Shown here piece after piece: positions 42,016-51,900 of a stretch of DNA of 64,000 nt. The translations under genes and the position numbers were made by a program. The notes beneath the pieces are model-generated. The model did not search any database, had not been told where the DNA came from, and saw only the letters and a list, made by a program, of their open reading frames with translations. The DNA is from Ahniella sp. (lineage in GTDB: Bacteria > Pseudomonadota > Gammaproteobacteria > Xanthomonadales > Ahniellaceae). Location: positions 62,001 through 126,000 of the forward strand of contig JADJRU010000009.1 in the NCBI GenBank assembly GCA_016712105.1, in the 5' to 3' direction. Positions within the stretch are counted from its first letter, which is position 1, and every line of letters starts with the position of its first letter.

Positions 42016-42039
42016 CCATGGCCCCTCGGGGCTTAGCCC
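42010..42039 (+). repeat. minimal attC-like hairpin
   Basis: 30 bp: GGCTAAC, CATGGCCCCTCGGGG, CTTAGCC. Forms a nearly continuous hairpin GGCTAA..GCCCC/GGGGC..TTAGCC. It directly follows the GIY-YIG gene. Confidence 0.5.
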
Positions 42040-42105
42040 ACCTCTCGAGGTTGTACACCAAGGCGTAGAGCTTCCATTGCCCATCGACTTCCTTCTGTCC
42101 AGGAT
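42037..42105 (-). mobile_element. fragment of IS1182-like transposase
   Basis: On the minus strand encodes GQKEVDGQWKLYALVYNLER-type sequence, matching GQKKVDGQWKLYALVHNIEK near the end of the complete transposase (about 85% DNA identity to 23217-23285 by eye). Only the 3' end of the gene remains. Confidence 0.75.
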
Positions 42106-42225
42106 GCCTCCTACCCCGGTTTATCTGCGCAGGTTTAGGGTGCAGCACTTATTCGCGACTTCTTGCATGTCTCAAGCTTTGTGACGACTTTTGATTTGCT
42201 TTGGATTACTCTCGGCCAGCCACAA

Positions 42226-42281
42226 GCCCAACAATTCATTCGAGTCGACGCTGCTTCGCAGCGAGTGTCCATTCAGAGGCC
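42226..42281 (+). repeat. partial attC
   Basis: GCCCAAC (42226-42232), CATTCGAGTCGACGCTGCTTCG then CAGAGGCC. The left half is standard; the right half lacks a proper GTTRRRY. Confidence 0.55.
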
Positions 42282-42289
42282 AAAATGTC

Positions 42290-42910
42290 ATGAAAGACGT
42301 TCCTGCCATATGGGAAAATCGTGCAAAGAAGGCTTCGAAGGCTCTACTAGTGGCAGGTGCTCTTGCAGGCGCAGTACTTGCGATCAAAGAGTTTGGAGGA
42401 CTTTTATTCTCATCGGAACCAGAAGAATACGACGAACAATGGATACCAATCGTTTATGCGGATTCAGGAAACTTTCGGTCGTTCTTAGAACGCAACAACG
42501 GGAAGATGGTAAAAATCAACTCAGCCATCGCATTGGATTTAGCTATTCCAGTGAACCACTTGGTGCATCAAGAATGTGAGATGGACTTGCCAGCTCATGC
42601 TGAGAGCGGCAAGGGAAAGACCGTTTTACTCCATCGGCTTGCCGACCTTCTCTGATGATTTTGATGAGGCCGAACTTGACTCTGCTGTCTACAGCGGAGT
42701 ACTCAAGGCTTATACTTTCCGCCTCACCTTCTCAGCAAGATTAAATGTGTAGATACTTTGCGCATTGAACAGATTGATCCAAAAAGTCTTCGCTGGAGCT
42801 ACGGCGGGACTGGAACCCAATCGATACCACTCAGCGGAACGTTTAGGGTCACATCTCGTGCCTTTAGTGGCCCAAGTCAGGAGTACACGCTGCGACAGGT
42901 CGCGGAGTGA
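42290..42910 (+). pseudogene. membrane-anchored cassette protein, frameshifted as sequenced
   Basis: ATG at 42290 begins MKDVPAIWENRAKKASKALL; one membrane segment (ALLVAGALAGAVLAI) near residue 20. The frame breaks near 42632 (one T short of a longer run), continuing as FYSIGLPTFSDDFDEAELDS, and again near 42748, continuing as VDTLRIEQIDPKSLRWSYGG and ending QEYTLRQVAE at 42910. Restoring two bases gives about 208 residues with an extracytoplasmic beta-rich domain. No family recognised. Followed at once by an attC, which supports the 42910 end. Confidence 0.6.
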
Positions 42911-42913
42911 ATT

Positions 42914-42991
42914 TCTAGCAATTCGTTTAAGGCGACCATGCATCGTTGCGCCGGCCCGACGAGCTACGAGTCGCTTTAACAGGCGTTAACG
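42914..42991 (+). repeat. attC site 21
   Basis: R''-like TCTAGC, ATTCGTTTAAGGCGAC, GC-rich loop, GAGTCGCTTTAACAGGC, R' GTTAACG (42985-42991). Arms TTTAAGGCGAC and GTCGCTTTAA pair. Confidence 0.7.
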
Positions 42992-43226
42992 CACGATTTA
43001 CGGACACACCAAATAAAAAACGTATCCGACCCAAAGATCAGAAGCTTCCCGATGCAAGTCATGGAGCCGCTTGGCAGACGTTAGCCTCCGTCCAACCCAG
43101 CGCACAAGGCCTCAAAGGCGCTAATTTTTGGCTTCCATACGCATCCCTCCGCTTCCGGCATCACCGAAGTCAGTGTTCATGAGTGCCGTTTCGCCACGCT
43201 GAATGTCGCACACAGCAAAGCGGTGT
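42992..43226 (+). other. gene-free end of the array
   Basis: About 235 bp without a supported gene. A core-like GACGTTAGCCTCC at about 43078-43090 suggests the remains of another attC. Otherwise no feature recognised. Confidence 0.4.
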
Positions 43227-43300
43227 GCGCCTGAACAATGCCAGCGTTGCTTGGCGGCCCGATTTGCGGTCACGTTCTCGCACCGCACGCCATCACGGCG
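43227..43300 (+). repeat. array tail 2 (copy of tail 1)
   Basis: 74 bp, 71 identical to 33471-33544. Its right end includes the stop codon (minus strand, 43293-43295) of the lipoprotein gene to the right, so it marks the boundary between array and chromosome. Confidence 0.75.
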
Positions 43301-44358
43301 CCTCCACTTCCCGCCATCTGACCATGATGTCAAACACCATCCGATCATCCTCGCGCCGAATGCGGACCAGTTCGACGTTCGAAAAATCCGGCTGGTTCGT
43401 CAACTGTCTGAGGAACTGGCTGATGTCGGCATTGCTGCGGGCCGATCCATGAAGGTCAAAGGTCAGGAACTCCGCCTGACGCATCGCCGGCTCACCCGCC
43501 TCACGTGGTTCGAACGTATCCAGCGTGGCGGAATCGGGCAGCATGGCTTTTACGCGTGAATTGAGTTCGTATACCGCTTTCGCCCGCGCGGCGAGGTCGA
43601 TCACCGGTTCCGGCGGTTTGGGGTCTGGCAGGTTGGCGGCGAGATTCCAGGCCAAAGCTCCGGCGTCGGCGGGCATCAAGCGAACGAAGTGCTGGTGACG
43701 GGTGGTGCGGAGATCACTTCCAACACCCACATTGTGCTCAATCGATATCGATCGAATCGAGCAACAACGCGCCTTCCGCATCACGCGCAGCCCACAGTTC
43801 GAGGTCGGATCGGTCGACCGAATCCCCTGCCGCCACATCCCGGTAGGCATTGGGATCGACGTCGGGGAGACGCATCCAGTGTTCTTCACATTGGCCTCTG
43901 GACAGCACACCTGCGTGGGTCGGCACTGGCCCCAGTTCCGCCACTGCCCTGGCCAACGGCTCGGAACGTTCTCCTTTGGCTACCCCAGCCGCATGGGCCA
44001 ACACACGTTGGCGCCATTCAGCATATTCATCATTGCCGCGACGTTGCATGTCGGCGACCTGATTCCGGAACAAGGCTTCGTGGATACCCGTGCGGAAGCG
44101 GTAGGTGCTGGCGTTTGGCTCGCCGTCGATGGTGAGTAATGTCGGTGCATGCGACGCGGGCGCCTGGTCCAGGAATGGCCTCATGGCGGCGCCCTGACCA
44201 TCGAACCGGAAGGTCCCGACCAGATCCGGGCACAGCTCATGGTTGGCCATGGTCCGACTGGCGGCGACGGCGGTGTACCGTTCCGGGGATGTGGTTCGGG
44301 AACACGCGGCCAGCCCACTCAGGACCAACAGCATCGGGATCATTACATTCAGGCGCAT
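43293..44358 (-). pseudogene. lipoprotein of unknown function, frameshifted as sequenced
   Basis: Starts at ATG 44358: RLNVMIPMLLVLSGLAACSR with lipobox LAAC. The first frame runs through VGTFRFDGQGAAMRPFLD and RRGNDEYAEWRQRVLAHAAG to LLLDSIDI near 43740, where one missing base moves it to EHNVGVGSDLRTTRHQHFVR and finally RREDDRMVFDIMVRWREVEA. The C-terminal 90 residues resemble weakly the periplasmic part of PilN/GspL-like proteins (short helices, then FLTFDLHGSARSNADISQFL). Its stop lies within array tail 2. Role unknown; periplasmic lipoprotein. Confidence 0.55.
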
Positions 44359-44483
44359 GAGCAATTCCGGCAAGGATTGGCGGCGCCAAGCAAAGCCTGA
44401 ATCACTGGCCGCTGCAAGCGGCGAACGGAGTGGGCGCAGAATGTGCGACCGCAGGTGGCCCGGTTTGGATCGAGGTCAGCGAC

Positions 44484-45589
44484 TCAGGGCAGGAACTTGA
44501 TCGGGTCGACCGGTTTGCCGCCTTGCCGGATCTCGAAGTGCAGCAAGTCGATGCCTCCCTGCCGGCCCATTTCAGCGATGGGCTGACCGGCTTTGACCTT
44601 CGTGCCCTCAGCGACCAGGCGCCTCTGGTTGTGGCCATAGGCAGAAAGAAAATCCGGACTGTGCTGGATGATGATCAATTCGCCGTAACCCAGCAGACCG
44701 TTGCCGCTGTACACCACTTCGCCGTCTGCTGCCGCCGTCACGATCTGTCCGAGACGGCCGCCAATCTCGATCCCCGCTTCGGTCGGGTCACCCGGCACGA
44801 ATCGCCCCACCACATTCCCTGCGGCCGGCCAACGCCAGCGGATTCCGCTGACCTGCTTCGTCGGCGCATTCGGGTTGATAGCAGCCACAGGACCCTGCGG
44901 GATTGCCGTGGGCGGGCTGACGACCTCCGGTCCCGGCACCGGAACCGGGGGCCTCGACGAGCACTGGCGCGGTGACCGGCGCGCGCTACCGGATTGTCGG
45001 ATGCAGGCGTCTCCGGGACGATCGATCGAGCCGGACAAGGACTTGTGGCGGTGCCAGTGCCGGTTCGTCGAGAAGCGGCACAGTTTGCGGCTGACCCGAT
45101 GATCCGGCAGACGGCTGTTGTGGCGCCGGCGCCACGGGTGTCGGCTTCGGCTGCAGTCCAATCGCGTTCGAGACCGAAGTTGGCGTCCGGGAAGTGCTGG
45201 TCTGCTGAGCGGGAGTCGGCGGAGGACTGACCGGGCGATTGACGACCACGGGCGGACGCTTTACCGGAATCGGCGCGGGTGCACTGGCCGGCGGAGACAG
45301 GCGCAGGACCTGACCCACCAGGATCCGGCTGGGATCACTCAGTTGGTTCCAACGCGCCACTTCCCGGTAGTCCAGTCCATGACGGAATGCGATGGAATAC
45401 ATCGTGTCACCGGCTTGTACGGTGTAGATCGACCCGGATGGTTTTTGTGTGACCGGGAGGCTTGGCTGCAGACGATGTCGGCATATGGCGCGATGGCGGC
45501 GCTTCAACCCGCGTATTGGGTTCGAGCAGGCAACCCGACAGAAGGATCGGGCTACACACCAGGATCAGATAACGGAAAACCGTAGACAT
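44484..45589 (-). pseudogene. nlpD: NlpD-like LysM/M23 murein hydrolase activator, frameshifted as sequenced
   Basis: Three frames of one gene. 45589-45450: lipoprotein signal (TVFRYLILVCSPILLSGCLL, lipobox LSGC). About 45450-45010: LysM domain (YTVQAGDTMYSIAFRHGLDY, NQLSDPSRILVGQVLRL) and a Pro-rich linker. About 44960-44484: LytM/M23 domain (GQIVTAAADGEVVYSGNGLL, GYGELIIIQHSPDFLSAYGH, DLLHFEIRQGGKPVDPIKFL). NlpD activates amidase AmiC at the septum; its degenerate M23 site (no HxH pair) fits. Frame changes near 45450 and in the linker near 45000 may be sequencing errors, as the gene is highly conserved. It lies next to yqaA, pcm and surE as usual. Confidence 0.85.
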
Positions 45590-45590
45590 C

Positions 45591-46187
45591 TCAGGCCCCC
45601 GTCGCCGGCCACAACAGATAAGCGAGCCCAGCCGCCACGATCGTCACGACCACCGCCCAGCCGATCCGTTCGATATGACGATCGAGGATCTGCTGTGCTC
45701 GTGGACCAAAAAGCCGCACCATGCCGGCAAGCAGGTACACACGCTTGCCGCGACCAATCAGAGCGCCAAAGAAAAACGGCAACAAGGGCATGCCGACGAC
45801 ACCCGAAGCAATCGTCAGCAACTTGAATGGAATCGGCACGAACCCACCCACGAGCAGGAACCAGAATCCGTTTTCGGCCGCAGCAATCTTGACCTCCTCG
45901 AATTTCGGCATCAGACCCAGATACTGGATCAGCGGTTCGATCAGGTTCAGCGCGAACATGCCCAGCGCATAACCCACAAACGCGCCGAGCAGGGAACCGA
46001 TCAGGCTGATGGTGGCGTACCAGAACCACTTCTTCGGCTTGGCCAGCGTCATCGGCGCCAGCATCACTTCCGGCGGCACCGGAAAGATGATCGCTTCAAT
46101 GAAACTCAGGAACCCGAGCAAACTGGGCGCCTTCGGGTGTTCGGACCATTTCAGGACCCGCTCGTACCAGGGACGGAACAACCGCAT
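45591..46187 (-). CDS. yqaA: YqaA family membrane protein (VTT domain)
   Basis: 198-residue inner-membrane protein of the YqaA/DedA-related SNARE-associated (VTT) family: FLSFIEAIIFPVPPEVMLAP at the start (the FPxPPE motif), GSLLGAFVGYALGMFAL, and GGFVPIPFKLLTIASGV. Four to five membrane segments. Members are linked to lipid transport or membrane homeostasis. It lies between pcm (1-bp overlap) and nlpD (2-bp gap), so the four genes form one operon. Confidence 0.9.
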   Translation of the reverse strand: MRLFRPWYERVLKWSEHPKAPSLLGFLSFIEAIIFPVPPEVMLAPMTLAKPKKWFWYATISLIGSLLGAFVGYALGMFALNLIEPLIQYLGLMPKFEEVKIAAAENGFWFLLVGGFVPIPFKLLTIASGVVGMPLLPFFFGALIGRGKRVYLLAGMVRLFGPRAQQILDRHIERIGWAVVVTIVAAGLAYLLWPATGA

Positions 46188-46855
46188 CAGCTGATTCCAC
46201 CAAGCAAGGGCACAAAGCTCACCGATTCGAATTTCTGCTCGTCGAAACCATCTTCCGTACGCTGCAGGCGAACCAGGGTTTGCGGCGCATTCTGCGGACC
46301 AACCGGCGCCACCAGCACCCCACCCACGCGCAACTGTTGTTTCAGATCTTCGGGCACATATTCGCCGGCAGCAGTCAGCAAAATGGCGTCAAAGGGTGCT
46401 TCGTCCGGCCAGCCGAGGCGACCATCGTCGTGTCGGCTGCGGATCTGCTCCAGCTTGAGTGCACGGAATCGACGGCGCGCATGGCGCAGCAACGCTTCAA
46501 TGCGCTCGACCGTGAAGACCTTGAGCCCCAGCTCAGCCAACACCGATGCCTGATACCCCGATCCGGTGCCGATTTCCAGCACGCGCTCGGGCTTGGCGTC
46601 CAATACCAGTTCCGTCATCCGCGCCACGATGTACGGCTGCGAGATCGTTTGCCCGGAGCCAATCGGCAAGGCAGAGTCTTCGTAGGCCCGAGATTCCAGA
46701 CCTTCATCGACGAAGACGTGACGCGGCAACGCGCGCATCACTTCGAGCACCCTCGGATGTGTGATGCCCTCGCCTTTCAACCGTTCGACCAGTTTGTCGC
46801 GGACGCGCTGAGAGGTCATGCCCAGGCCACCGCGATCGCGACGCAAGCCGATCAC
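46187..46855 (-). CDS. pcm: protein-L-isoaspartate O-methyltransferase
   Basis: 222 residues from GTG at 46855 (overlaps the surE stop; ATG at 46819 is the other choice and would lose the conserved LGM lead-in). SAM-dependent repair enzyme that methylates isoaspartyl residues. Motifs: GMTSQRVRDKLVERLKGEGI, HVFVDEGLESRAYEDSALPI with GSGQTISQPYIVARM, the SAM site VLEIGTGSGYQASVLAEL and VGPQNAPQTLVRL near the end. Classic surE-pcm pairing. Confidence 0.93.
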   Translation of the reverse strand: MIGLRRDRGGLGMTSQRVRDKLVERLKGEGITHPRVLEVMRALPRHVFVDEGLESRAYEDSALPIGSGQTISQPYIVARMTELVLDAKPERVLEIGTGSGYQASVLAELGLKVFTVERIEALLRHARRRFRALKLEQIRSRHDDGRLGWPDEAPFDAILLTAAGEYVPEDLKQQLRVGGVLVAPVGPQNAPQTLVRLQRTEDGFDEQKFESVSFVPLLGGIS

Positions 46856-47631
46856 GAGCGCCCTCCACGCAGCCCGCGGCTCAAGGGAGTGATCCAGCGC
46901 GAGACATTCTCGAGCGCGGTATGGCGCGTCAGATCCACCTGCAGCGGCGTGATCGACACAAAGCCGCGACGCACGGCGTCGAAGTCGGTACCCGGACCGG
47001 CGTCCTGTTCGGGACCCGCCGGGCCGATCCACCAGACATCCCGCCCACGCGGGTCCTGAGCACGGATACACGGCTCGGCACGATGCCGATGTCCCAGCCG
47101 AGTGACTTCGAAGCCTTCGAGTTCATCGAAGGGACGATCCGGCACATTGATGTTCAGGATCGTGTCGGCTGGCAGTGGATCTTTCAGCAACTGCTGAACG
47201 ACCATCACCGCCGCCCGCGCGGCCGTTTCGAAATACTGCGGACGATGATCCCGCGACACCAGCGACACGGCGACCGCCGGATGGCCCAGGTAACGGCCTT
47301 CGATCGCGGCAGCCACGGTACCGGAATAGATCACGTCGTCACCGAGATTGGAGGCATCGTTGATCCCGGACACGACGATGTCGGGATCCTTGTCGAGCAA
47401 TCCGAGCAGCGCGAGATGCACACAATCGGTCGGGGTGCCGTTGACCCGATAACGGCCGGGCGACAACTCCTGCACGCGCACTGGATGCTCCAGCGTCAAC
47501 GAGTTGCTGGCGCCACTGCGATTACGGTCCGGCGCGACGACCGTCACATGGCCCAGAACCTTCATTGCTTCGGCAAGACATCGGATGCCCGGGGCATCGA
47601 CCCCGTCATCATTGGAAACCAGTACGTGCAT
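46852..47631 (-). CDS. surE: 5'/3'-nucleotidase SurE
   Basis: 259 residues from ATG at 47631, chosen because the family starts at MHVLVSNDDGVDAPGI; further ATGs lie 4 and 5 codons upstream. Metal site: NDD at about residues 7-9, Ser in DRNRSGASNSLTLE and Asn in SGINDASNLGDDVIYSGTVA. It dephosphorylates nucleoside monophosphates and is often co-expressed with pcm in stress survival. It heads the surE-pcm-yqaA-nlpD operon. Confidence 0.93.
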   Translation of the reverse strand: MHVLVSNDDGVDAPGIRCLAEAMKVLGHVTVVAPDRNRSGASNSLTLEHPVRVQELSPGRYRVNGTPTDCVHLALLGLLDKDPDIVVSGINDASNLGDDVIYSGTVAAAIEGRYLGHPAVAVSLVSRDHRPQYFETAARAAVMVVQQLLKDPLPADTILNINVPDRPFDELEGFEVTRLGHRHRAEPCIRAQDPRGRDVWWIGPAGPEQDAGPGTDFDAVRRGFVSITPLQVDLTRHTALENVSRWITPLSRGLRGGRS

Positions 47632-47849
47632 GGGAGGCCGCATCAAAAACGCAATACCGAAGTTTAGCAGGCTGTTGCGCGGCCCTCTCAGTCATTTTGC
47701 CTGTGCCCGGGGGTTTTTCCGAGTCAGTTCGATCGACATGATTGCCATATCAACCTCTGGACGACATCGCTGGAACCTGTGATGACAGGGATCGCAGCGT
47801 CGCTCAGAGTCTCCGGACCGCTTCTTTCAGACGATCCAGGAGACTTCCC

Positions 47850-48933
47850 GTGCGCAGACACCCACTCCCGCCGCGCTGCCGCGTGCACTGGCCTTTTCCC
47901 TTCTGTTGTCTGCAGCGCCCTTGGTGTCAGCGCAATCACTGGTCTGGGGCGAGTACGCCGGGGTACCGGCGTTCGGCGCCGGCAACACCGCCACGACCCA
48001 AACGTTCGTGGGCACGGCGGCCGGGACAGGTCCCGGAACCGGCGCTTACACAGCAACGTTTTCGGTGACGAATGGAAGCAATGCCTGGAACGGCTTCGGC
48101 ATTGCCCGCAATGACGACGGATACTTTTCCGGTCCTGACCAACCGATTCCCGGGATCACCTTCATCAACGGCGCTCCGGGCTACAACAACGGCATTCCGC
48201 AGTTATCACCGGTCACATTGACCTCCGGGTACAACCTTGCCGGTGCTCCGCCGGAACCCCGGCCCCGACCGCCAATCAGCAGGCGATCTACTTTGATGCC
48301 GCCGATGGCACCACCGCCACGGTTGTCTATGACTTCACCGGACTTGTCGGCGGCGCGTTGGCCGAAGGCTCCTGGATCTTCATCGATAGCGTGGACCAGG
48401 GCGAGGCGATTTCGGTGACGGCCGCCTCTGGCTGGATCGCCGACATCCACGCCGGTGATTCCAGCTTGCCTCGCCCCTCATCACCGTTTCCGCTGCCGAT
48501 ATCGGTCAGCACGCCGACCTTCCCGGCTTGTACACCCGGCATCACACAAACCGCCACGACGCTGCAACTGCTGGGCCGTTACGGCGACATCAGCACGGCC
48601 GTGCCCACCTGCTCGAATGTTCCGGTACCGGTCTCGGGACAAACCGTTGGCTACACCAAAGGCGCGGACAGCATCGGTGTCTGGGTACGCACCGCCATTC
48701 CGCTGACCTCGCTGTCCATTTCGGCCATTGATTCCGATCCCAGCACCAGCAATGGGATGGGTGGATTCACCGGTCCCGACAACAATTTCGTGATCGGGTT
48801 CGGCGTGATCGCTCAGACCTTCGCCGCTGTCGGCACCCCAAGACCAATCCCGACCCTCTCCCTGCCGGCCTTGTTGCTGGGGGCTCTGGCTCTGGGGTTG
48901 ATCGGATTGGCACGACGTCCGCTGTGGCCATGA
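47850..48933 (+). CDS. secreted protein with IPTL-CTERM sorting tail, frameshifted as sequenced
   Basis: GTG at 47850 has GGAGA 8 bp upstream and begins VRRHPLP; one missing base near 47869 joins it to AALPRALAFSLLLSAAPLVS, a signal peptide ending SAQS. The main frame runs to about 48250, where another missing base moves it to APTANQQAIYFDAADGTTAT and then to 48933. The C-terminus is PIPTLSLPALLLGALALGLI followed by ARR: sorting motif, membrane segment and basic tail, the target type of exosortase H (4548-5045). Central part beta-rich, without a recognised domain. The stop overlaps the next gene by ATGA. Confidence 0.8.
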
Positions 48934-51900
48934 ACACGCGTCAGCAAGCGGGCGCGATGACCCGCTTTGTCCGTTTGTTGGCAGTGATCGGCGCGGTGAT
49001 CACCGCACCGATCAAAGCCCAGGAACCCGCCTGTGTGGATGTTCCGGAGGCAGGGCGCGCCTGCATCGACCTGATTCTCGCCGACCCGCGACCCGGTGGT
49101 CTGGGCCGGACCGGCGGCGGAGCGTTCAACGGCGACAACGAACCGGGCAACGATGCCGGACCGCACAACCACGTGATCCGGTCCCTGGACCTGCTCCAGT
49201 ACGAACTGCGATATCGCGTTCTGCACCAGTCCGCGAACAACCTGCGGATCCGCATGCAATTGCCGGTCGGCGTGGTGTTTGCCGACCCACCCAACCCGAA
49301 CTTCAGTGGACAGCCCATTCCCTCGTTCTGCACCGGCAATTCGCAGATCACCGGGCCGATTCTCGACTGCGCCCTCGGCACGGTGGCCGACGGCCAGACG
49401 CGCAACGTGACCGTGCTCGCACAACCCAGCTTCGGGCTTGCGGACGGCACCATCCTGCGCGCCGACACGCGCATCAGCGCCGACAACCAACAGACCACCG
49501 GAGCGGTGGTTCGTATCGGCTATCAGGACCCGGTCACTGCGGCCGACCTCACGTGTGAAGAAACACGGCTCGGCCAAACCATTTCGCTTCAACCGTGTGG
49601 CGACATCCTGTCGGCCGCGCCCCGCTTTGACCTGGAGTTTTCCGGTTATGCCAGCGCCAACCTTCTGGACCGAGGCGCTCGCGGCCCGCAGATCAACCGG
49701 CGGGCACTGAGCAGCAGCCTGACCACCGTGGTGGGCGGTGCAGCCGGGCGCGCCGGTTTTGTTCTGGCTTATCCGGTCGCCATCGCATTGCCCGGTGACG
49801 GCGTCGGTGGTGCACCGGTCACCCAACTTGATCCCATTGTGCTGACGCAACGACTTCGCAACAGCGACGCATTAAGCGGGTTCGGGGAACTGGTCGGCTG
49901 CGGTCTGAACGGCAACCTCGACCCCTTGCCCAACGGCAGCCTGATGCCGCCGGGCTGGGCGCTTGGCGAGCCCGATGCAAGGGGCCTCAAGGCAGTGTTC
50001 CATCCCTATGGGCGCAGCAATTTTGTGGGTGCCACGGCCGAGAATGCCGTCGCCAATTCAGGCGGGCTGCTGTGCACGCAGTCGGTCGCCGGCGGCGACA
50101 TCACGCTGACCCTCAGCCCCGCCTCAAACACTTTTTCGCCGGCCGGATTTCCGGAGCGTCAGGTCGACGGGCAACGTTCACCGAGGCGGTATGTGTTCGT
50201 CGGACTGGTCAAGGTGTTCTATCCGGCCGGTCCGGTGTTGACCCCTGCGGATGGCGGCACCGGCGACGGATCGGTGACCGTGCGACACGACCTCGGTGTG
50301 CTGTCGGGCGCGGCTCTGAGCGCGCTGACGGTGCAAGGGGTCGGGGAACCGGATGCGCAAGCCATCAACGACGGCTTCGCAGGCGTGCAGACCTATGATG
50401 ACGACAACAACAATTTCAGCATTGCGACCCTGGAGTCCACCGGCACCGTCTATCGCAAACACTGGCGGAATCCGCGTCGCGACAACGCGATGGTCGACAA
50501 CTCGGAATGCCTGAAGGACGGTACTGATCCGGCCTGTCGACATGGACACGTGTTTCCGGGCACCAATATCCAATCCGACTTCTTCTTTGACCATGCCACA
50601 TTTACCGCCTATCCCAACGCCCAATTCTGCGATGAGTGGGACCCGGCTCGAACGCGCCTGCGCATGCCTTTCGACAGTGCAGCGAATCCCTTCGAGTTTC
50701 CGAGTGATCTGGTCGCCTATCTGGAACTGGGCGGACCCAATGCCAGCGATGCCGTATTAAACGGCGCCGGAATCCGCGTCGAGGTGAGCACGGACCCAGG
50801 CACCGTCGCCAACATCGATTGGGACAGTATCGAGCCGGCGCGCACCAACTCGCGCAGCCAGCTTTCTGCCCCGGAGTGCAGCAGCGGAACCTGGCAGGCC
50901 GCAACCTTGCCGGCCACACTGACACAAGGCATCAATGGCATCGTGCTTCCGGCATCGCTGGAGCAACCACCGGGCAGCGGCCGTTATCCAACCATCCGCC
51001 GTATGCGGTTATTGATGAATGAACTGCCGCCTTTCCTGCAGTGGGCCATGCGCGGCAGTTATGAAGTGACCGCGACCCAGTCGCGACAACGCCTGCCTAA
51101 TCGTACGTCCTTCCGATTGAACGGCACCGGCGTCTGGACATATGCCGAGAATGATCACGCCATCGTCCGCGTGGCCGATACCGCCATCACCATGACGGCA
51201 ATCCGGAATGTCACCACGGGTGCGAACGGACCACTCACCAGCATCGGCTTCGGCGAAGTGTTCGAAACCCAAATCCAGGCTTCGTTCAACAGTGGCGAAG
51301 TCCAGCCTGGTCCCGCGACCACACCGCTGATTCTCAAGAGTTACTTGCCCGCAACACTCGACTACCTGCGGTGGTACCGCCTCGCCTGCGCTGGCGACGC
51401 CGCCGTATGCCGGGGTGAATCCGGAGAACGGCCAGCCGGCCACGGTGCTGGAGTGGCGATTCGAGCGACCGGTACCCGGCGCGGCCGTGCCGACCATCAG
51501 CTATCAGGCGCAGCTGAATGCATCGGCCGGCAACGGCGCGAACATCCACAGTGTCGCCACCGTCGAACACGACCTCGATCCGGGCCCTTTGTTTGTCGAG
51601 CCGGTGTTCGCATCGCTGGAAGACCGACTGGCCCTTCAGGACCTCACGGCAGTGGTGCCGGTCGGGCTGTTGGTCAGCAAACTCGCCGACTCCCCGTTCA
51701 TTGAACTGAACGCCGGCATGCGCTGGCGGCTCGGTTACGCGAACAGTTCCGGCGCCGCGTTCACGAGTATGCGGGTGATCGATGTGTTGCCCTGGAACAA
51801 CGACCCGGTCAACTCCGGCAATCAATTCGACGGCGGATTCTCCGGCGGCCAGATCGGCCCGCTGGCGGTCGGCGAACATCTCGCGTTCACCACCAACAGT

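Noticed and set aside
21653..43300. Prophage or ICE
   Set aside because: No phage structural, replication, conjugation or site-specific integrase genes; attC sites explain the layout.
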